Assembly: GCA_025350105.1 (NCBI GenBank)
Contig: JANXYJ010000152.1
Coordinates: 1 to 45,175 of the forward strand
Reading direction: 5' to 3'
DNA from: Terriglobia bacterium
GTDB taxonomy: Bacteria > Acidobacteriota > Terriglobia > Bryobacterales > Bryobacteraceae
Length of the DNA stretch: 45,175 bases
A program made the position numbers and the translations under genes. Shown here piece by piece: positions 1-8,722 of the stretch. Each line of letters begins with the position of its first letter. Positions within the stretch are counted from its first letter, which is position 1. The notes under the pieces were generated by a model, which saw only the letters and a list, made by a program, of their open reading frames with translations, searched no databases and was not told the origin of the DNA.

Positions 1-666
1 TTGCGTTCGCGCCGCACGATGCTTGTGTGGGAACTGGAAAACAATCGCGACCGGCAATATCTGAAAGCGGTGCTGGAGCAAAAAGGACAGGATGGATTGC
101 GCCAGGAAATGCTGGCCAGCATCGACCGCGAAACCAGCCGGCCGCAGTTCGGCGTACAGGTGGTGCATGGCCGGGCGACGAACACGGAACCGGAACGCGA
201 GTTGCCGGTGGCGTTCTTAAATGTCCCGGAGTCTCCGCTGGAACCCATGTCCGGGAGCGCGCGCATCAGTGGCAATGAAGCTTTGGCGCCGAAACTGGTG
301 GTGCACAACCGCTCGCCCCGCGCCATTCGCTATTTCGAAATCGGTTGGGTGATGAAGGACCCGCGCGGCCGCGAGTTTCTGGCGGCGTCGATGCCATCGG
401 AGAAGAACCTCCCGCCGCGCAGCTCCAGCCAAATTCTGGAAGACGCCGCGTTGCGTTTCGATTCGCGCACCACCGTACAAAGCATGACCGGCTTCATCTC
501 CACGGTGGAATTCACCGACGGCACGTTTTGGATACCCAGCCGGGCGGCGCTGGCCGATCCGCTGCTGCGCAGCGCCGTCGCTCCGTCACCTGAAGAACAA
601 CGCTTAGTACAAATCTATCGCAAGCGTGGGCTGAATGCGGTGATGGAAGAACTGAAAAAGTTCTAG
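1..666 (+). CDS. Hypothetical protein, 5' end outside the window
   Basis: The frame is open from the first base, so the gene most likely begins upstream and only the last 221 codons are present. I do not recognise the family. The visible part has a charged helical N-terminal stretch, then a beta-rich region (roughly residues 85-185) with a 'KLVVHNRSPRAIRYFEIGW' segment that reads like an immunoglobulin-like or DUF-type beta sandwich about scaffold or surface properties. The C-terminus is helical and charged and ends in EELKKF. No signal peptide or membrane segment is visible in this portion. It ends 68 bases before the ArsC-like gene. The TTG at base 1 could act as a start, but I think that is only the window edge. 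Confidence 0.6.
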   Translation: MRSRRTMLVWELENNRDRQYLKAVLEQKGQDGLRQEMLASIDRETSRPQFGVQVVHGRATNTEPERELPVAFLNVPESPLEPMSGSARISGNEALAPKLVVHNRSPRAIRYFEIGWVMKDPRGREFLAASMPSEKNLPPRSSSQILEDAALRFDSRTTVQSMTGFISTVEFTDGTFWIPSRAALADPLLRSAVAPSPEEQRLVQIYRKRGLNAVMEELKKF

Positions 667-734
667 GCGTCATATTCACGTCGGCATTCGCCAATACACT
701 CACTCAGCGGCGCGAATCCACTAACATAGTGCAG

Positions 735-1073
735 ATGAAGTTCTATCAAAAACCCACTTGCAGCACCTGCCGCAAGGCCAAGAAGTGGTTGACCGAAGAG
801 GGCGCCCAGTTCGAAGGTATCGACCTGAATCAGGGCTTGAGTGAAGCGGCACTTGACGCGCTGATTGGCAAGCGCGATTACTTGAAGTTCCTCAACTTCC
901 GCAACGAAATGTACCGCCAGCGCAAGCTGAAGGCGAATCCGCCCACACGTGCGGAGGCCATCGCGCTGATGTCCCAGCACCCCAACCTGATTCGCCGGCC
1001 CATCCTGGTGAAGGGTGCGAAGATGGCGCTGGGTTTTGATGCAGCCGAGTTCAGCGCGGTTATGGGTAAATGA
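735..1073 (+). CDS. ArsC/Spx-family thioredoxin-fold protein (arsenate reductase-like)
   Basis: This is a small 112-residue protein of the ArsC family. The first beta strand carries KFYQKPTCSTCRKAK, so a CxxC pair sits where ArsC and Spx proteins place their redox cysteine. The C-terminal half has the family's 'NLIRRPILVKG' segment with the cis-proline and the paired arginines. Family members reduce arsenate with glutathione or glutaredoxin, or act as Spx/MgsR-like regulators. The sequence alone does not decide between these, and no ars operon genes are nearby. A GTG six bases upstream (729) is possible, but ATG at 735 begins right at the strand that opens the fold. The stop overlaps the next start in an ATGA, so the downstream membrane protein is probably translationally coupled. 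Confidence 0.85.
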   Translation: MKFYQKPTCSTCRKAKKWLTEEGAQFEGIDLNQGLSEAALDALIGKRDYLKFLNFRNEMYRQRKLKANPPTRAEAIALMSQHPNLIRRPILVKGAKMALGFDAAEFSAVMGK

Positions 1074-2308
1074 CCGATCGTCCTGAACCAATGGCGCTCC
1101 ACAACGCCGCGCTCTATCTGGCCGGGGCCGCCGCTTGCGTCACCGTGATTTCCATTGCCGCGTTTGAAGTCCTATTGGGAATGGCCATCGTCGCACTCTT
1201 AATGGATCGCAAAACCATTCGCTTTCCGCCGAACACTCTGCCCTTATGCTTGTGGTTTGGGTTGACGCTGCTATCCGCGTTTGCCTCCGGCCAGGCCGCT
1301 GCTGCGTATCCGCAAGTGAAAAAGTTTTATGTGTTCCTGATGCTGTTCGTGGTCTACTCCGCGTTTCGCAAAATCAGCGAAATTCGCTGGCTGTTCGTAG
1401 CTTGGACAGCCGCCGCCGCGCTGTCCTCGATCTGGAGTCTAGTGCAGTTTGAGCGCAAATACCAAGCTGCGCAAGGGGCTCACGAAAATTTTTACCTGTC
1501 GTATGTTGGCTCGCGCATCACCGGATTCATGGGCCATTGGATGACGTTCTCCGGGCACATGATGATGGCGCTGTTGCTGCTGGCGTCACTTGTATTTTTT
1601 CTGAAAGACGCCCGGCGGCGTTTACCTTGGTTCCTGCTGGCCGGCGCGATCATCACCGCGGGACTGCTGGCCGCCTACACGCGCAGCATGTGGCTGGGAG
1701 CCTTCGTTGGTGGCATGTATTTGGTTTGGGTATGGCAAAAGCGCCTGATTTTGGCGCTGCCCATTTTGATTGGCCTGGTGCTGGCCGCGAATCCGTTTGC
1801 GCTGCGCGACCGCGCCATCTCCGCGTTTCAACCGCACGGCGATGTGGATTCCAACGAACATCGCGAGATCACGCGGCGAGTGGGCTACCGCATGATTCAG
1901 GCGCATCCGTTCTTTGGTGTGGGGCCGGAAGAGGTGGGTCCGCATTTTAAAGAATATCTGCCCGCTGATATTCCGCTGCCGTTGCCGCCCGGCTTCTACG
2001 GACACTTGCACAATATCTATATCCACTATGCAGCCGAGCGTGGCATTCCGGCGATGCTCGCCTTGCTGTGGTTTTTGGGGCAGGCGCTGTTTGATTTCTC
2101 GCGAACCGTACGAAGGTCCTCAGGTGATGCTTCTGAACGCTTCGCCCTGCATGGAGCCATCGCCGTGACGCTGGCGGTTTTGGTGAGCGGTTTTTATGAA
2201 TTGAACCTGGGCGACAGCGAAGTACTGGGCATGTTTCTGGCGGTGATGGGCTGCGGATATGCGGCGGTGATGTCGCTGCGGGCGCCGCTGGACGGTGTTG
2301 CGACGTAA
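1070..2308 (+). CDS. O-antigen ligase/polymerase family membrane protein
   Basis: This 412-residue polytopic membrane protein has about ten hydrophobic segments. In the middle third it has the large periplasmic loop and 'GVGPEEVGPHFKEY ... HLHNIYIHYAAERGIPA' pattern typical of the Wzy_C/WaaL superfamily. The family transfers undecaprenyl-linked glycans onto lipid A core, or onto proteins, or polymerises repeat units at the periplasmic face of the inner membrane. The conserved H-N-x-Y/I-x2-HYAAERG motif and its arginine are the parts usually linked to catalysis. The gene starts inside the stop codon of the ArsC-like gene (ATGA). No other LPS genes are adjacent, so the glycan substrate cannot be inferred from context. 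The polysaccharide locus at 13-22 kb is the nearest related region. Confidence 0.85.
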   Translation: MTDRPEPMALHNAALYLAGAAACVTVISIAAFEVLLGMAIVALLMDRKTIRFPPNTLPLCLWFGLTLLSAFASGQAAAAYPQVKKFYVFLMLFVVYSAFRKISEIRWLFVAWTAAAALSSIWSLVQFERKYQAAQGAHENFYLSYVGSRITGFMGHWMTFSGHMMMALLLLASLVFFLKDARRRLPWFLLAGAIITAGLLAAYTRSMWLGAFVGGMYLVWVWQKRLILALPILIGLVLAANPFALRDRAISAFQPHGDVDSNEHREITRRVGYRMIQAHPFFGVGPEEVGPHFKEYLPADIPLPLPPGFYGHLHNIYIHYAAERGIPAMLALLWFLGQALFDFSRTVRRSSGDASERFALHGAIAVTLAVLVSGFYELNLGDSEVLGMFLAVMGCGYAAVMSLRAPLDGVAT

Positions 2309-2313
2309 GCGGG

Positions 2314-2523
2314 CTATTGGGTTTGCTTCAACGCCTCTAGATTTTTCCGCGTTTGATCATAAATCAATGTCGACCAATTCTTGCTACGTAGCGTCGTCTT
2401 TTCCGTTTTGATGGTCAGCCGCGTCTCCGGCCCGTTTGGCACGCCAGCAAAATAGATACTACTTTGGGTGGATACATCGCCGGTCCTCCGACTAGCCGTT
2501 GGCGTAAAATACTCGGTTTCAGT
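2314..2523 (-). pseudogene. Candidate C-terminal gene remnant on the reverse strand
   Basis: On the minus strand, an uninterrupted frame of 69 codons runs from an in-frame TAA (2524-2526) to a TAG (2314-2316) and has protein-like composition. It includes the segment SSIYFAGVPNGPETRLTIK and ends in RKNLEALKQTQ. There is no ATG in it, and its upstream end is blocked by a stop, so it looks like the tail of a decayed or truncated gene and not an intact small gene. It fills most of the 2309-2532 gap, which would otherwise be empty. I do not recognise the family. A chance open frame is the alternative. Confidence 0.35.
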
Positions 2524-2532
2524 TTAGCAAGA

Positions 2533-3036
2533 GTGTCGCAAATTGAATTAGAGCGTCCGCGAATAGACGCCGATAAGCACCGAGTGGCGTGGCCTGATGA
2601 CTCGCATAAACCTCGCAGCAGCGGCTTCAAAAACTACCTGAGTTTCTACGCGGCGGGCCAAAACTGTGCGCTCGAGTCCCATCAGGTACGGGGCATCGTC
2701 CCGGGAGCTGGGTTGCTCAGTTTGTCCGGGTTGACCGACCATTCCCTCGAAATCGCAGGCTTGTGCGAGTTTCAAGGCAGGGAACTGGTGGTGGTCGATC
2801 TGGCGAAATGCCTAGGCGTGCCGGCCCAATCCGGGCAAGCAACTCTGGTGGTGGCGGGCGTGGATGTAACTTCGTTTGGCTTTATGGTACAGCGGGTGTC
2901 CGCTGTTCAGAAATATCATCAGCGGAATATACGTGATGGCTGGCTGACGGGGCAAGGCCGGCGTCGGCGATTGATCGATTGGCGGGCGCTGGGCATCGCT
3001 GCAATTCTGCGGGACTTTGCCCGCTGCCGGTCATAA
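2533..3036 (+). CDS. CheW-like domain protein, orphan
   Basis: Residues about 33-160 fit a CheW-like fold. The opening is 'YLSFYAAGQNCALESHQVRGIV', where family members read 'FxLxxxxyAlpv..VreV'. A middle block 'GLCEFQGRELVVVDLAKCLG' corresponds to the family's 'G.i..RG..ipviDL...lg'. A following block resembles the strand pair before the C-terminal helix. CheW domains couple chemoreceptors to CheA-type kinases. No receptor, kinase or other che gene is in the window, so the role is unknown and may not be chemotaxis. I chose GTG at 2533 because a TTG start at 2464 would add residues translated antisense to the gene remnant. Neither start has a good Shine-Dalgarno site. Cysteines and a run of arginines near the end are unusual for CheW. 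Confidence 0.65.
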   Translation: MSQIELERPRIDADKHRVAWPDDSHKPRSSGFKNYLSFYAAGQNCALESHQVRGIVPGAGLLSLSGLTDHSLEIAGLCEFQGRELVVVDLAKCLGVPAQSGQATLVVAGVDVTSFGFMVQRVSAVQKYHQRNIRDGWLTGQGRRRRLIDWRALGIAAILRDFARCRS

Positions 3037-3117
3037 AAATTCCGCAAAACGGAACAGCCGGGACCAAAGTACCCTGCACCCGGCAGGTTTGGTTACCGAT
3101 AAGATAGTTGCAGGGTG

Positions 3118-3993
3118 ATGTCTACGTTCCCACAAACACAGGCGAGTCCACCGGAAAGATCGGGCGAAGAATCCGGTCCGGCGCTGCGTGCGGTGGGGTT
3201 ATGCAAGCGCTATCGGTCTGGCGACGGATGGATCACAATCTTTGAGGATCTGGATTTGACGGTGGAGCCCGGCGAAAAGATCGCGCTGGTGGGCGAGAGC
3301 GGCGCGGGTAAGAGCACGCTGCTGCATCTGTTGGGCGGTCTGGACAGGCCCTCAGCGGGCGCGATATACTACGGGCAGAGTGACATCTGCAAGCTTTCCG
3401 CGAACGAACTCGCCGAATTTCGCAATCGCAAGCTTGGCTTTGTCTGGCAGATTCAGTCCCTGCTGGCCGAGTTCACGGCGCTTGAAAACGTCATGATGCC
3501 GCTGCTGATACGCGGGCGCGCTCTTTCTGGAAAAGACAGAGACGAGGCCGCGCCTGTCGCACCAGAAAAAATAGCCTTGGCACGGCTTGAAGAGGTTGGC
3601 CTGGCAAATCGCGCGACGCATCGGGCGGGCGAACTATCCGGGGGCGAACAACAACGGGTGGTTTTGGCGCGAGCGCTGGTGGGCAATCCCAGTGTGCTTT
3701 TGGCCGACGAACCGACGGGCAGTCTGGACCACCGGACCGGCGAAAACATGATGGCGCTGCTCGATGAATTGCATCGCACGCGTCGCCTGACGTCCATTCA
3801 TGTGACGCACAATTTGAATTTTGCAAGGCGGGCCGATCGTGTGTTGGCCCTGGTAAATAACCCGTCAAGCAGCGACGGTGGCGGGAAGCTGGTTCCGGCC
3901 CAATTCGACAGCGACAGACTAAAGAGCGACAAAGTGGTTGCACCACTAGCGGCTGCGGCCGCATCCGATACTAAGGGGGCGCATCATGTTTGA
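3118..3993 (+). CDS. ABC transporter ATP-binding protein, LolD/MacB type
   Basis: This 291-residue nucleotide-binding subunit belongs to the lipoprotein-release/macrolide-export (LolD, MacB, FtsE-like) group. Visible motifs are Walker [10 protein letters not shown] (59-67), the Q-loop glutamine near 111, signature LSGGEQQR (173-180), Walker B with DEPTGSLD (197-204) and the H-loop histidine near 231. 'DEPTGSLD' is typical of the LolD/MacB group. It has two oddities. A roughly 20-residue insert rich in Ala, Pro and charge sits before the signature (about 137-150), and a 40-residue non-conserved tail follows the H-loop. No permease gene is adjacent. The end overlaps clpC by 8 bases. An upstream GTG at 3115 is an alternative start, but ATG 3118 is preferred. 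Confidence 0.9.
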   Translation: MSTFPQTQASPPERSGEESGPALRAVGLCKRYRSGDGWITIFEDLDLTVEPGEKIALVGESGAGKSTLLHLLGGLDRPSAGAIYYGQSDICKLSANELAEFRNRKLGFVWQIQSLLAEFTALENVMMPLLIRGRALSGKDRDEAAPVAPEKIALARLEEVGLANRATHRAGELSGGEQQRVVLARALVGNPSVLLADEPTGSLDHRTGENMMALLDELHRTRRLTSIHVTHNLNFARRADRVLALVNNPSSSDGGGKLVPAQFDSDRLKSDKVVAPLAAAAASDTKGAHHV

Positions 3994-6460
3994 ACGATAT
4001 ACCGAGAAGGCTCGCCGGGTGATTTTCTTTGCCCGCTACGAAGCGAGCCAGTTCGGCAGCCCGTGCATCGAAACCGAGCACCTTTTATTAGGCTTGCTGC
4101 GGGAAGACAAGGCGTTGGCGAACCGCTTCTTGCGCTCCAGCGCATCGGTGGAGTCGATTCGCAAGCAAATTGAGCAGCATACGACCTTGCGCGAGAAGGT
4201 TTCGACCTCGGTCGATTTGCCGTTAAGCCATGAATGCAAGCGCGTGCTGGCGTTTGGCGCCGAGGAAGCTGAGCGGCTGAATCACAAACACATTGGCACC
4301 GAACATTTACTGCTGGGTTTGTTGCGCGAAGAAAAATGCTTTGCCTCCGATATTTTGCACGAACGCGGACTCCGGCTATCGCAGGTGCGGGATGAAATCG
4401 CGCGCAGCAGCCAGGACAAGGCGTCCTCCACGCGGCCCAAAGAAAGTTCGCTGCTCAGCGAGTTCAGCAGGGATTTGACCCAGGCGGCGATTGACGGCGT
4501 GCTGGATCCGTTGATCGGGCGCGATGGGGAACTGGACCGCGTGATTCAGATCCTGTGCCGCCGCACCAAAAATAACCCGGTGCTGATTGGCGAACCGGGC
4601 GTGGGTAAGACGGCGATTGTTGAAGGCTTGGCACAGAAGATCGCCGACGGCGATGTGCCGTCGTTCCTTGCCGACAAACGCATTCTGGCGCTGGATCTAT
4701 CGTTGATTGTGGCGGGCACCAAATACCGCGGCCAATTCGAAGAGCGGTTGAAGACCATCATGAAAGAATTGATGGAGAATCAGAACGCCATCATCTTTAT
4801 AGACGAGTTGCATACGCTGGTGGGCGCGGGTTCGGCAGAAGGGTCGCTGGACGCGGCGAATATTTTGAAGCCGGCGCTTTCGCGCGGCGAGATTCAGTGC
4901 ATTGGCGCGACCACGCCAGCGGAATATCGCAAGTCGATTGAAAAAGACCGGTCGCTCGAGCGGCGCTTTCAAGCGGTAAAAGTTCCGCCACCGAATGAGC
5001 ATGATGCCATTCGCATTCTGTTCGGCATCAAGGAACGCTACGAGAAATTCCACGCGGTGGCTTACGCCGACGATGCCATTGAGAACGCCGTGCACACCTC
5101 CGTGCGGTTCATTCCGGATCGCTTTTTGCCGGACAAGGCCATCGATCTGATCGACGAAGCGGGCGCCCGCGTGAAGCTGCGCCAGACAACATTGCCCGGG
5201 GAAGTGAGCGAGATTCAGAAGCGCATCAAATTCATTGTGCATCGCATGGAAAACGCGATTGCCAATCACGAATTCGAAAAGGCGCGCTTTTACTCGGACG
5301 AAGAACGCAAGGAACGCGAAGCGCTGCGCCAGAAACGCGAACAATACAACTTGGACGATACCTCCACCGGCGTGGTGACCAAGGACGATATAGAAGATGT
5401 GGTGGCGCGCTGGACCGGCGTTCCGATGACGGCCATTCGCGAAGAAGAAGTATCGAAGCTGTTGCGCATTGAAGAGGAACTGCACAAGCGCATTATCAGC
5501 CAGGAAAAAGCAATTTCGGCGCTGGCGCGGGCCATCCGGCGGTCGCGTGCGGGTTTGAAATCGCCCAAGCGGCCCTCGGGTTCGTTCCTGTTCCTGGGAC
5601 CCACCGGTGTGGGCAAAACCGAAGTGGCGCGGGCGCTAGCCGAGTTCCTGTTTGGCAGCGAAAAATCGCTGGTGCGCTTCGATATGTCGGAGTTTATGGA
5701 AAAGCATTCGGTCTCGAAACTGATCGGATCGCCTCCGGGCTACGTGGGGTATGAAGAGGGCGGGCAGTTGACCGAACGCGTGAAGCGTGCGCCCTATTCC
5801 ATCATCCTGCTGGACGAAATCGAAAAGGCGCATCCGGATGTGTACAACATCCTGCTGCAGGTGTTTGAAGACGGCCAGTTGACCGATGGTTTGGGCAACA
5901 CCGTGGACTTCAAGAACACCATCATCATCATGACTTCGAATCTGGGAGCGCGTTTCCTGGATCGCAAGAGCCCCATGGGCTTCTCCACAGCCGGGACCGG
6001 AATGCCGGCCAAAGTGGAAGATCAGGTGATGGCGGAAGTGAAGAAGAACTTCAATCCGGAATTCCTGAACCGCCTGGATGAGGTGATTCTGTTCACTTCA
6101 TTGGTGGACGAAGATCTGATTAAGATCGTGCATTTGCTGACGGACCAGATCAACAAGAATCTGGGTTCCAAGCAGATCACCATCCGCTTGTCCGACGACG
6201 TGGCGCGCCACCTGATCACGAACACGTTGGTGGACCGTAGCTACGGTGCGCGGCCGCTGCGCAGGGCGCTGCAGAAATATGTGGAAGACCCGTTAAGTGA
6301 AGCTCTGATTCAGGGTTCGCTGCCACGGCCTTCGGAGCTGGAGGTCTACCTGGGCGAAGGTGGCATCTACTTCCGGCAATTGATGGAGCAGCCGGTAGGC
6401 GCGGGCGCCCCGGTTGAAGAAGTACTGAGTCCGGGAACACCGCTGTACATGTTCTCGTAG
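3986..6460 (+). CDS. clpC: ATP-dependent Clp protease ATP-binding subunit ClpC
   Basis: This is a full-length (824 residues) class I Clp AAA+ unfoldase of the ClpC type, which unfolds proteins and feeds them to ClpP in the cytoplasm. It has two Clp-N repeats (about 1-145) and a first AAA+ module with Walker A GEPGVGKT (202-209) and Walker B FIDELH (271-276). A UVR-type coiled middle domain (about 405-450) separates ClpC from ClpA. The second AAA+ module has Walker A GPTGVGKT (538-545) and Walker B LLDEIEK (608-614). An MGF tripeptide near residue 667 sits where ClpP-binding ATPases carry their IGF/VGF loop, so ClpP partnership is expected. clpP is not in the window. The start lies 8 bases inside the ABC ATPase gene, which implies coupled translation. 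Confidence 0.97.
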   Translation: MFERYTEKARRVIFFARYEASQFGSPCIETEHLLLGLLREDKALANRFLRSSASVESIRKQIEQHTTLREKVSTSVDLPLSHECKRVLAFGAEEAERLNHKHIGTEHLLLGLLREEKCFASDILHERGLRLSQVRDEIARSSQDKASSTRPKESSLLSEFSRDLTQAAIDGVLDPLIGRDGELDRVIQILCRRTKNNPVLIGEPGVGKTAIVEGLAQKIADGDVPSFLADKRILALDLSLIVAGTKYRGQFEERLKTIMKELMENQNAIIFIDELHTLVGAGSAEGSLDAANILKPALSRGEIQCIGATTPAEYRKSIEKDRSLERRFQAVKVPPPNEHDAIRILFGIKERYEKFHAVAYADDAIENAVHTSVRFIPDRFLPDKAIDLIDEAGARVKLRQTTLPGEVSEIQKRIKFIVHRMENAIANHEFEKARFYSDEERKEREALRQKREQYNLDDTSTGVVTKDDIEDVVARWTGVPMTAIREEEVSKLLRIEEELHKRIISQEKAISALARAIRRSRAGLKSPKRPSGSFLFLGPTGVGKTEVARALAEFLFGSEKSLVRFDMSEFMEKHSVSKLIGSPPGYVGYEEGGQLTERVKRAPYSIILLDEIEKAHPDVYNILLQVFEDGQLTDGLGNTVDFKNTIIIMTSNLGARFLDRKSPMGFSTAGTGMPAKVEDQVMAEVKKNFNPEFLNRLDEVILFTSLVDEDLIKIVHLLTDQINKNLGSKQITIRLSDDVARHLITNTLVDRSYGARPLRRALQKYVEDPLSEALIQGSLPRPSELEVYLGEGGIYFRQLMEQPVGAGAPVEEVLSPGTPLYMFS

Positions 6461-6480
6461 GTCACACCGTTAATCGTGGA

Positions 6481-6511
6481 AATGGCCGCCTGAAAGGGCG
6501 GCCATTTTTTG
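6481..6511 (+). terminator. Rho-independent terminator after clpC
   Basis: A perfect 10-bp GC-rich stem (AATGGCCGCC paired with GGCGGCCATT), with a six-base loop TGAAAG, is followed by a T run. It lies 20 bases past the clpC stop and should end the ABC ATPase-clpC transcript. Confidence 0.9.
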
Positions 6512-6627
6512 TTCAGCGCCGTCATCGGCTTACGGATTATCTTCTGGGGCCTGCAGACCGCATGGCGGCAAACCGCGCGTGATCCGCGGCTGCTTATGGG
6601 ACCATACCAAGCGGGGGAATTCTAGCG

Positions 6628-7647
6628 TTGTCTGACAATCGTTCATCCTCAACGGAACCCAGAGCCGCGCTCGCCTGCTTGAATTGCGGAACGCCGCTGG
6701 CCGCGGTGGCCTTGGCCTGTCCGGAATGCAATCAACTGGTGCATGCCGCAAAGCTCGAGGAACTGGCCAACGCTGCGCGAGCCTGTGAAGCCGCCGGCGA
6801 TACGCCCAGTGCGACAAACATCTGGAATCATGCGCTGGAATTTTTGCCGCCGGACTCGGCGCAGGCGGCTGCGATTCGCCAACACCTGGATCGGCCGCTC
6901 CTCCCGTCGTCTGAGAATCCCGCGCCGGATGCAAAGCCGAATTGGGCGAAGCGCCTGGGGCCGCTGGGCGCGGCACTGGCATTTCTTTTGGGCAAAGCCA
7001 AATTCCTTTTCTTCGGGCTTACCAAAATTAAGACGCTATTCACCATGTTCGCGTCTATCGGAGTCTATTGGGCCTTGTATGGATGGAAGTTCGGGTTGGG
7101 CTTCATTCTGGGAATTTACGTTCATGAAATGGGCCATGTTTGGAGGCTGAAACAATTTGGCTTGCGCGCCAGCGTGCCTATGTTCATTCCCATGTTCGGA
7201 GCCGTGGTCAGCCTCTACGATAGTCCCAAGGATGCCGGAGAAGATGCGCGCATTGGATTGGCGGGACCAATGTGGGGCGCGGGCGCGGCGCTGGCGTTCC
7301 TGATTCCGCAACTGTTCGCGCCGGCTCCTATCTGGCTGGCGCTAGCGCGCACCACCGCTTGGATGAATTTGTTCAACCTAACGCCGGTGTGGCAGTTGGA
7401 TGGCGGGCGGGGAATGCGGGCTCTGGACCGCCAACAACGCTTGTTGCTGTTGGGTCTGATCTTGGTGGAATGGTGGTTCACCAGCCAGGGAATCTTTTTG
7501 ATCGTGGCGTTAGGCGCGCTGTACCGGCTGTTCATTTTGAAGGATGTTCCGCCCCAAGGCGATCGCGGAGCGTTCAATGAATACGCGGGCTTGTTGCTCG
7601 TGTTTGGCGCGATCCTCTGGGCAATTAAGGAAAAAGCAATTCTCTAG
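6628..7647 (+). CDS. Zinc-ribbon/M50 site-2-protease-family membrane protein
   Basis: This 339-residue membrane metalloprotease belongs to the M50 (site-2 protease/SpoIVFB-like) group. The N-terminus is a zinc ribbon with cysteine pairs at 17/20 and 31/34, followed by a TPR-like helical stretch (about 42-90). The membrane part has the zinc-binding HEMGH motif (166-170) and the second motif NLTPVWQLDGG (250-260), whose aspartate is the third zinc ligand. Family members cut membrane-embedded regulators such as anti-sigma factors. The substrate here is unknown. The start is a TTG preceded by a GGGGG stretch, and no better in-frame start precedes the zinc ribbon. The gene is alone between two terminators, and its stop codon lies inside the downstream palindrome. 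Confidence 0.88.
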   Translation: MSDNRSSSTEPRAALACLNCGTPLAAVALACPECNQLVHAAKLEELANAARACEAAGDTPSATNIWNHALEFLPPDSAQAAAIRQHLDRPLLPSSENPAPDAKPNWAKRLGPLGAALAFLLGKAKFLFFGLTKIKTLFTMFASIGVYWALYGWKFGLGFILGIYVHEMGHVWRLKQFGLRASVPMFIPMFGAVVSLYDSPKDAGEDARIGLAGPMWGAGAALAFLIPQLFAPAPIWLALARTTAWMNLFNLTPVWQLDGGRGMRALDRQQRLLLLGLILVEWWFTSQGIFLIVALGALYRLFILKDVPPQGDRGAFNEYAGLLLVFGAILWAIKEKAIL

Positions 7648-7658
7648 AGAATTGCTTT
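7631..7658. terminator. Bidirectional palindromic terminator
   Basis: Two 13-base arms at 7633-7645 and 7646-7658 are perfect reverse complements (AAAGCAATTCTCT / AGAGAATTGCTTT). Read on the minus strand, the stem is followed by five T residues, so it best terminates the VWFA/sulfatase transcript. The plus strand has a shorter T run. The M50 stop codon (7645-7647) lies inside the stem. Confidence 0.75.
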
Positions 7659-7681
7659 AAACAGAAAGACCAAATCTCTAC

Positions 7682-8716
7682 TCAGTTGGCTTTGCCCGCC
7701 CAATACCCCGGCCGTACTCGGATCACGGCATCGGGCCGCGAGGGAACAGCAACTTGGATCTGGTGAAAGCCCGTGTTCTTATTGTTGTTAATTGAAGAGC
7801 TGGGAGCGAAGCTCAGCAGGTATTGGCTGTGAATCTCCGCGCCCACTTGGCTGATGGTGTTTTCGAGCGAACTGGTCTTCAGAAAAGACAGATGCCGCCC
7901 GCCGGTGGCGCGGGCCAATGCGTCGGTTGTGTTGGTCTTGCCCAGCCGGATGAGTTCACCGATGCCCGCGATGTAATCGGCGTCGCCGGGCATGGACGGC
8001 GCGTCTTCGGGGCGCGAAACAAACGTCGCTGCCTGCACCGAATAAGTTCCCGAGTAAATCACCACGCCGCTGCGCTGGGCCTGTTCCATCACTGCGCCGA
8101 GTGTGGTTTTGCTGCCGCGGTCGCGTGATTCGCCCAGAATCAACATGACGCGGCGATTTCCGTAGGGGCGCAGTTCCAGCATCTTCACGCCTTCGGCGAC
8201 GGCATCCAGCATCACGCCACTGCGAATGCCGATGCTGCGCAAGTGCTCAAATGAAGCGCGCACGCGAGTGGCGTCGGCGGTGAACTCCTGAATCAAACGC
8301 ACCTCGCGGTCGAAAGTGAGCGTGGCAACCTGGCCTCGGTCGCCGGCGACAATGGGTTTGATCATGCCGCCCACTTGCGAGATGCGCGCCAACTGCGGCG
8401 CGGAAATGCCGCTGGATTGAATCAGCACCACCAATGACACCGGCGCGGCTACTGTGTCGGAAGTGTCGACGCGAATCTTGCGGGGCTGGCCGTCGTCGGT
8501 CAAACGGAAGTCATCAGCGGTAAGGCCGTCGATGGAGTTGCCCTTTTTGTCGGTAACCGTTACCGGGGCGAGCACCAGCGGCACATCGCTGCGAAAAACG
8601 GAGTCCAGACTCTCTTGTGCTTCGGTGAGACTTACGGACAGCAGGATGACCAAGAGTGTCTTCACTACAGATTTCGACGCGGCGGCGCGAGTGCGCGTTA
8701 CTGTTGACAAGTGCAC
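7682..8716 (-). CDS. VWFA-related secreted protein (acidobacterial type)
   Basis: This 344-residue protein has a signal peptide (hydrophobic segment about 18-31, ending TEAQ) followed by the 'LVLAPVTVTDKKGNSIDGLTADDFRLTDDGQPRKI' lead-in that characterises the VWFA-related family widespread in Acidobacteria. A von Willebrand A fold follows. The usual MIDAS motif DxSxS at the first strand is replaced by QSSGIS (100-105), so classical metal-dependent adhesion is doubtful. Members are thought to be exported or periplasmic, and their function is unknown. The GTG start is 6 bases past the sulfatase stop on the same strand, so the two are probably one transcript. It ends at the shared palindromic terminator. 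Confidence 0.85.
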   Translation of the reverse strand: MHLSTVTRTRAAASKSVVKTLLVILLSVSLTEAQESLDSVFRSDVPLVLAPVTVTDKKGNSIDGLTADDFRLTDDGQPRKIRVDTSDTVAAPVSLVVLIQSSGISAPQLARISQVGGMIKPIVAGDRGQVATLTFDREVRLIQEFTADATRVRASFEHLRSIGIRSGVMLDAVAEGVKMLELRPYGNRRVMLILGESRDRGSKTTLGAVMEQAQRSGVVIYSGTYSVQAATFVSRPEDAPSMPGDADYIAGIGELIRLGKTNTTDALARATGGRHLSFLKTSSLENTISQVGAEIHSQYLLSFAPSSSINNNKNTGFHQIQVAVPSRPDAVIRVRPGYWAGKAN

Positions 8717-8722
8717 GGCTCG

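Noticed and set aside
4697-5485. 262-codon antisense frame across clpC
   Set aside because: Lies wholly antisense to a well-supported gene and has skewed composition with no recognisable domain.
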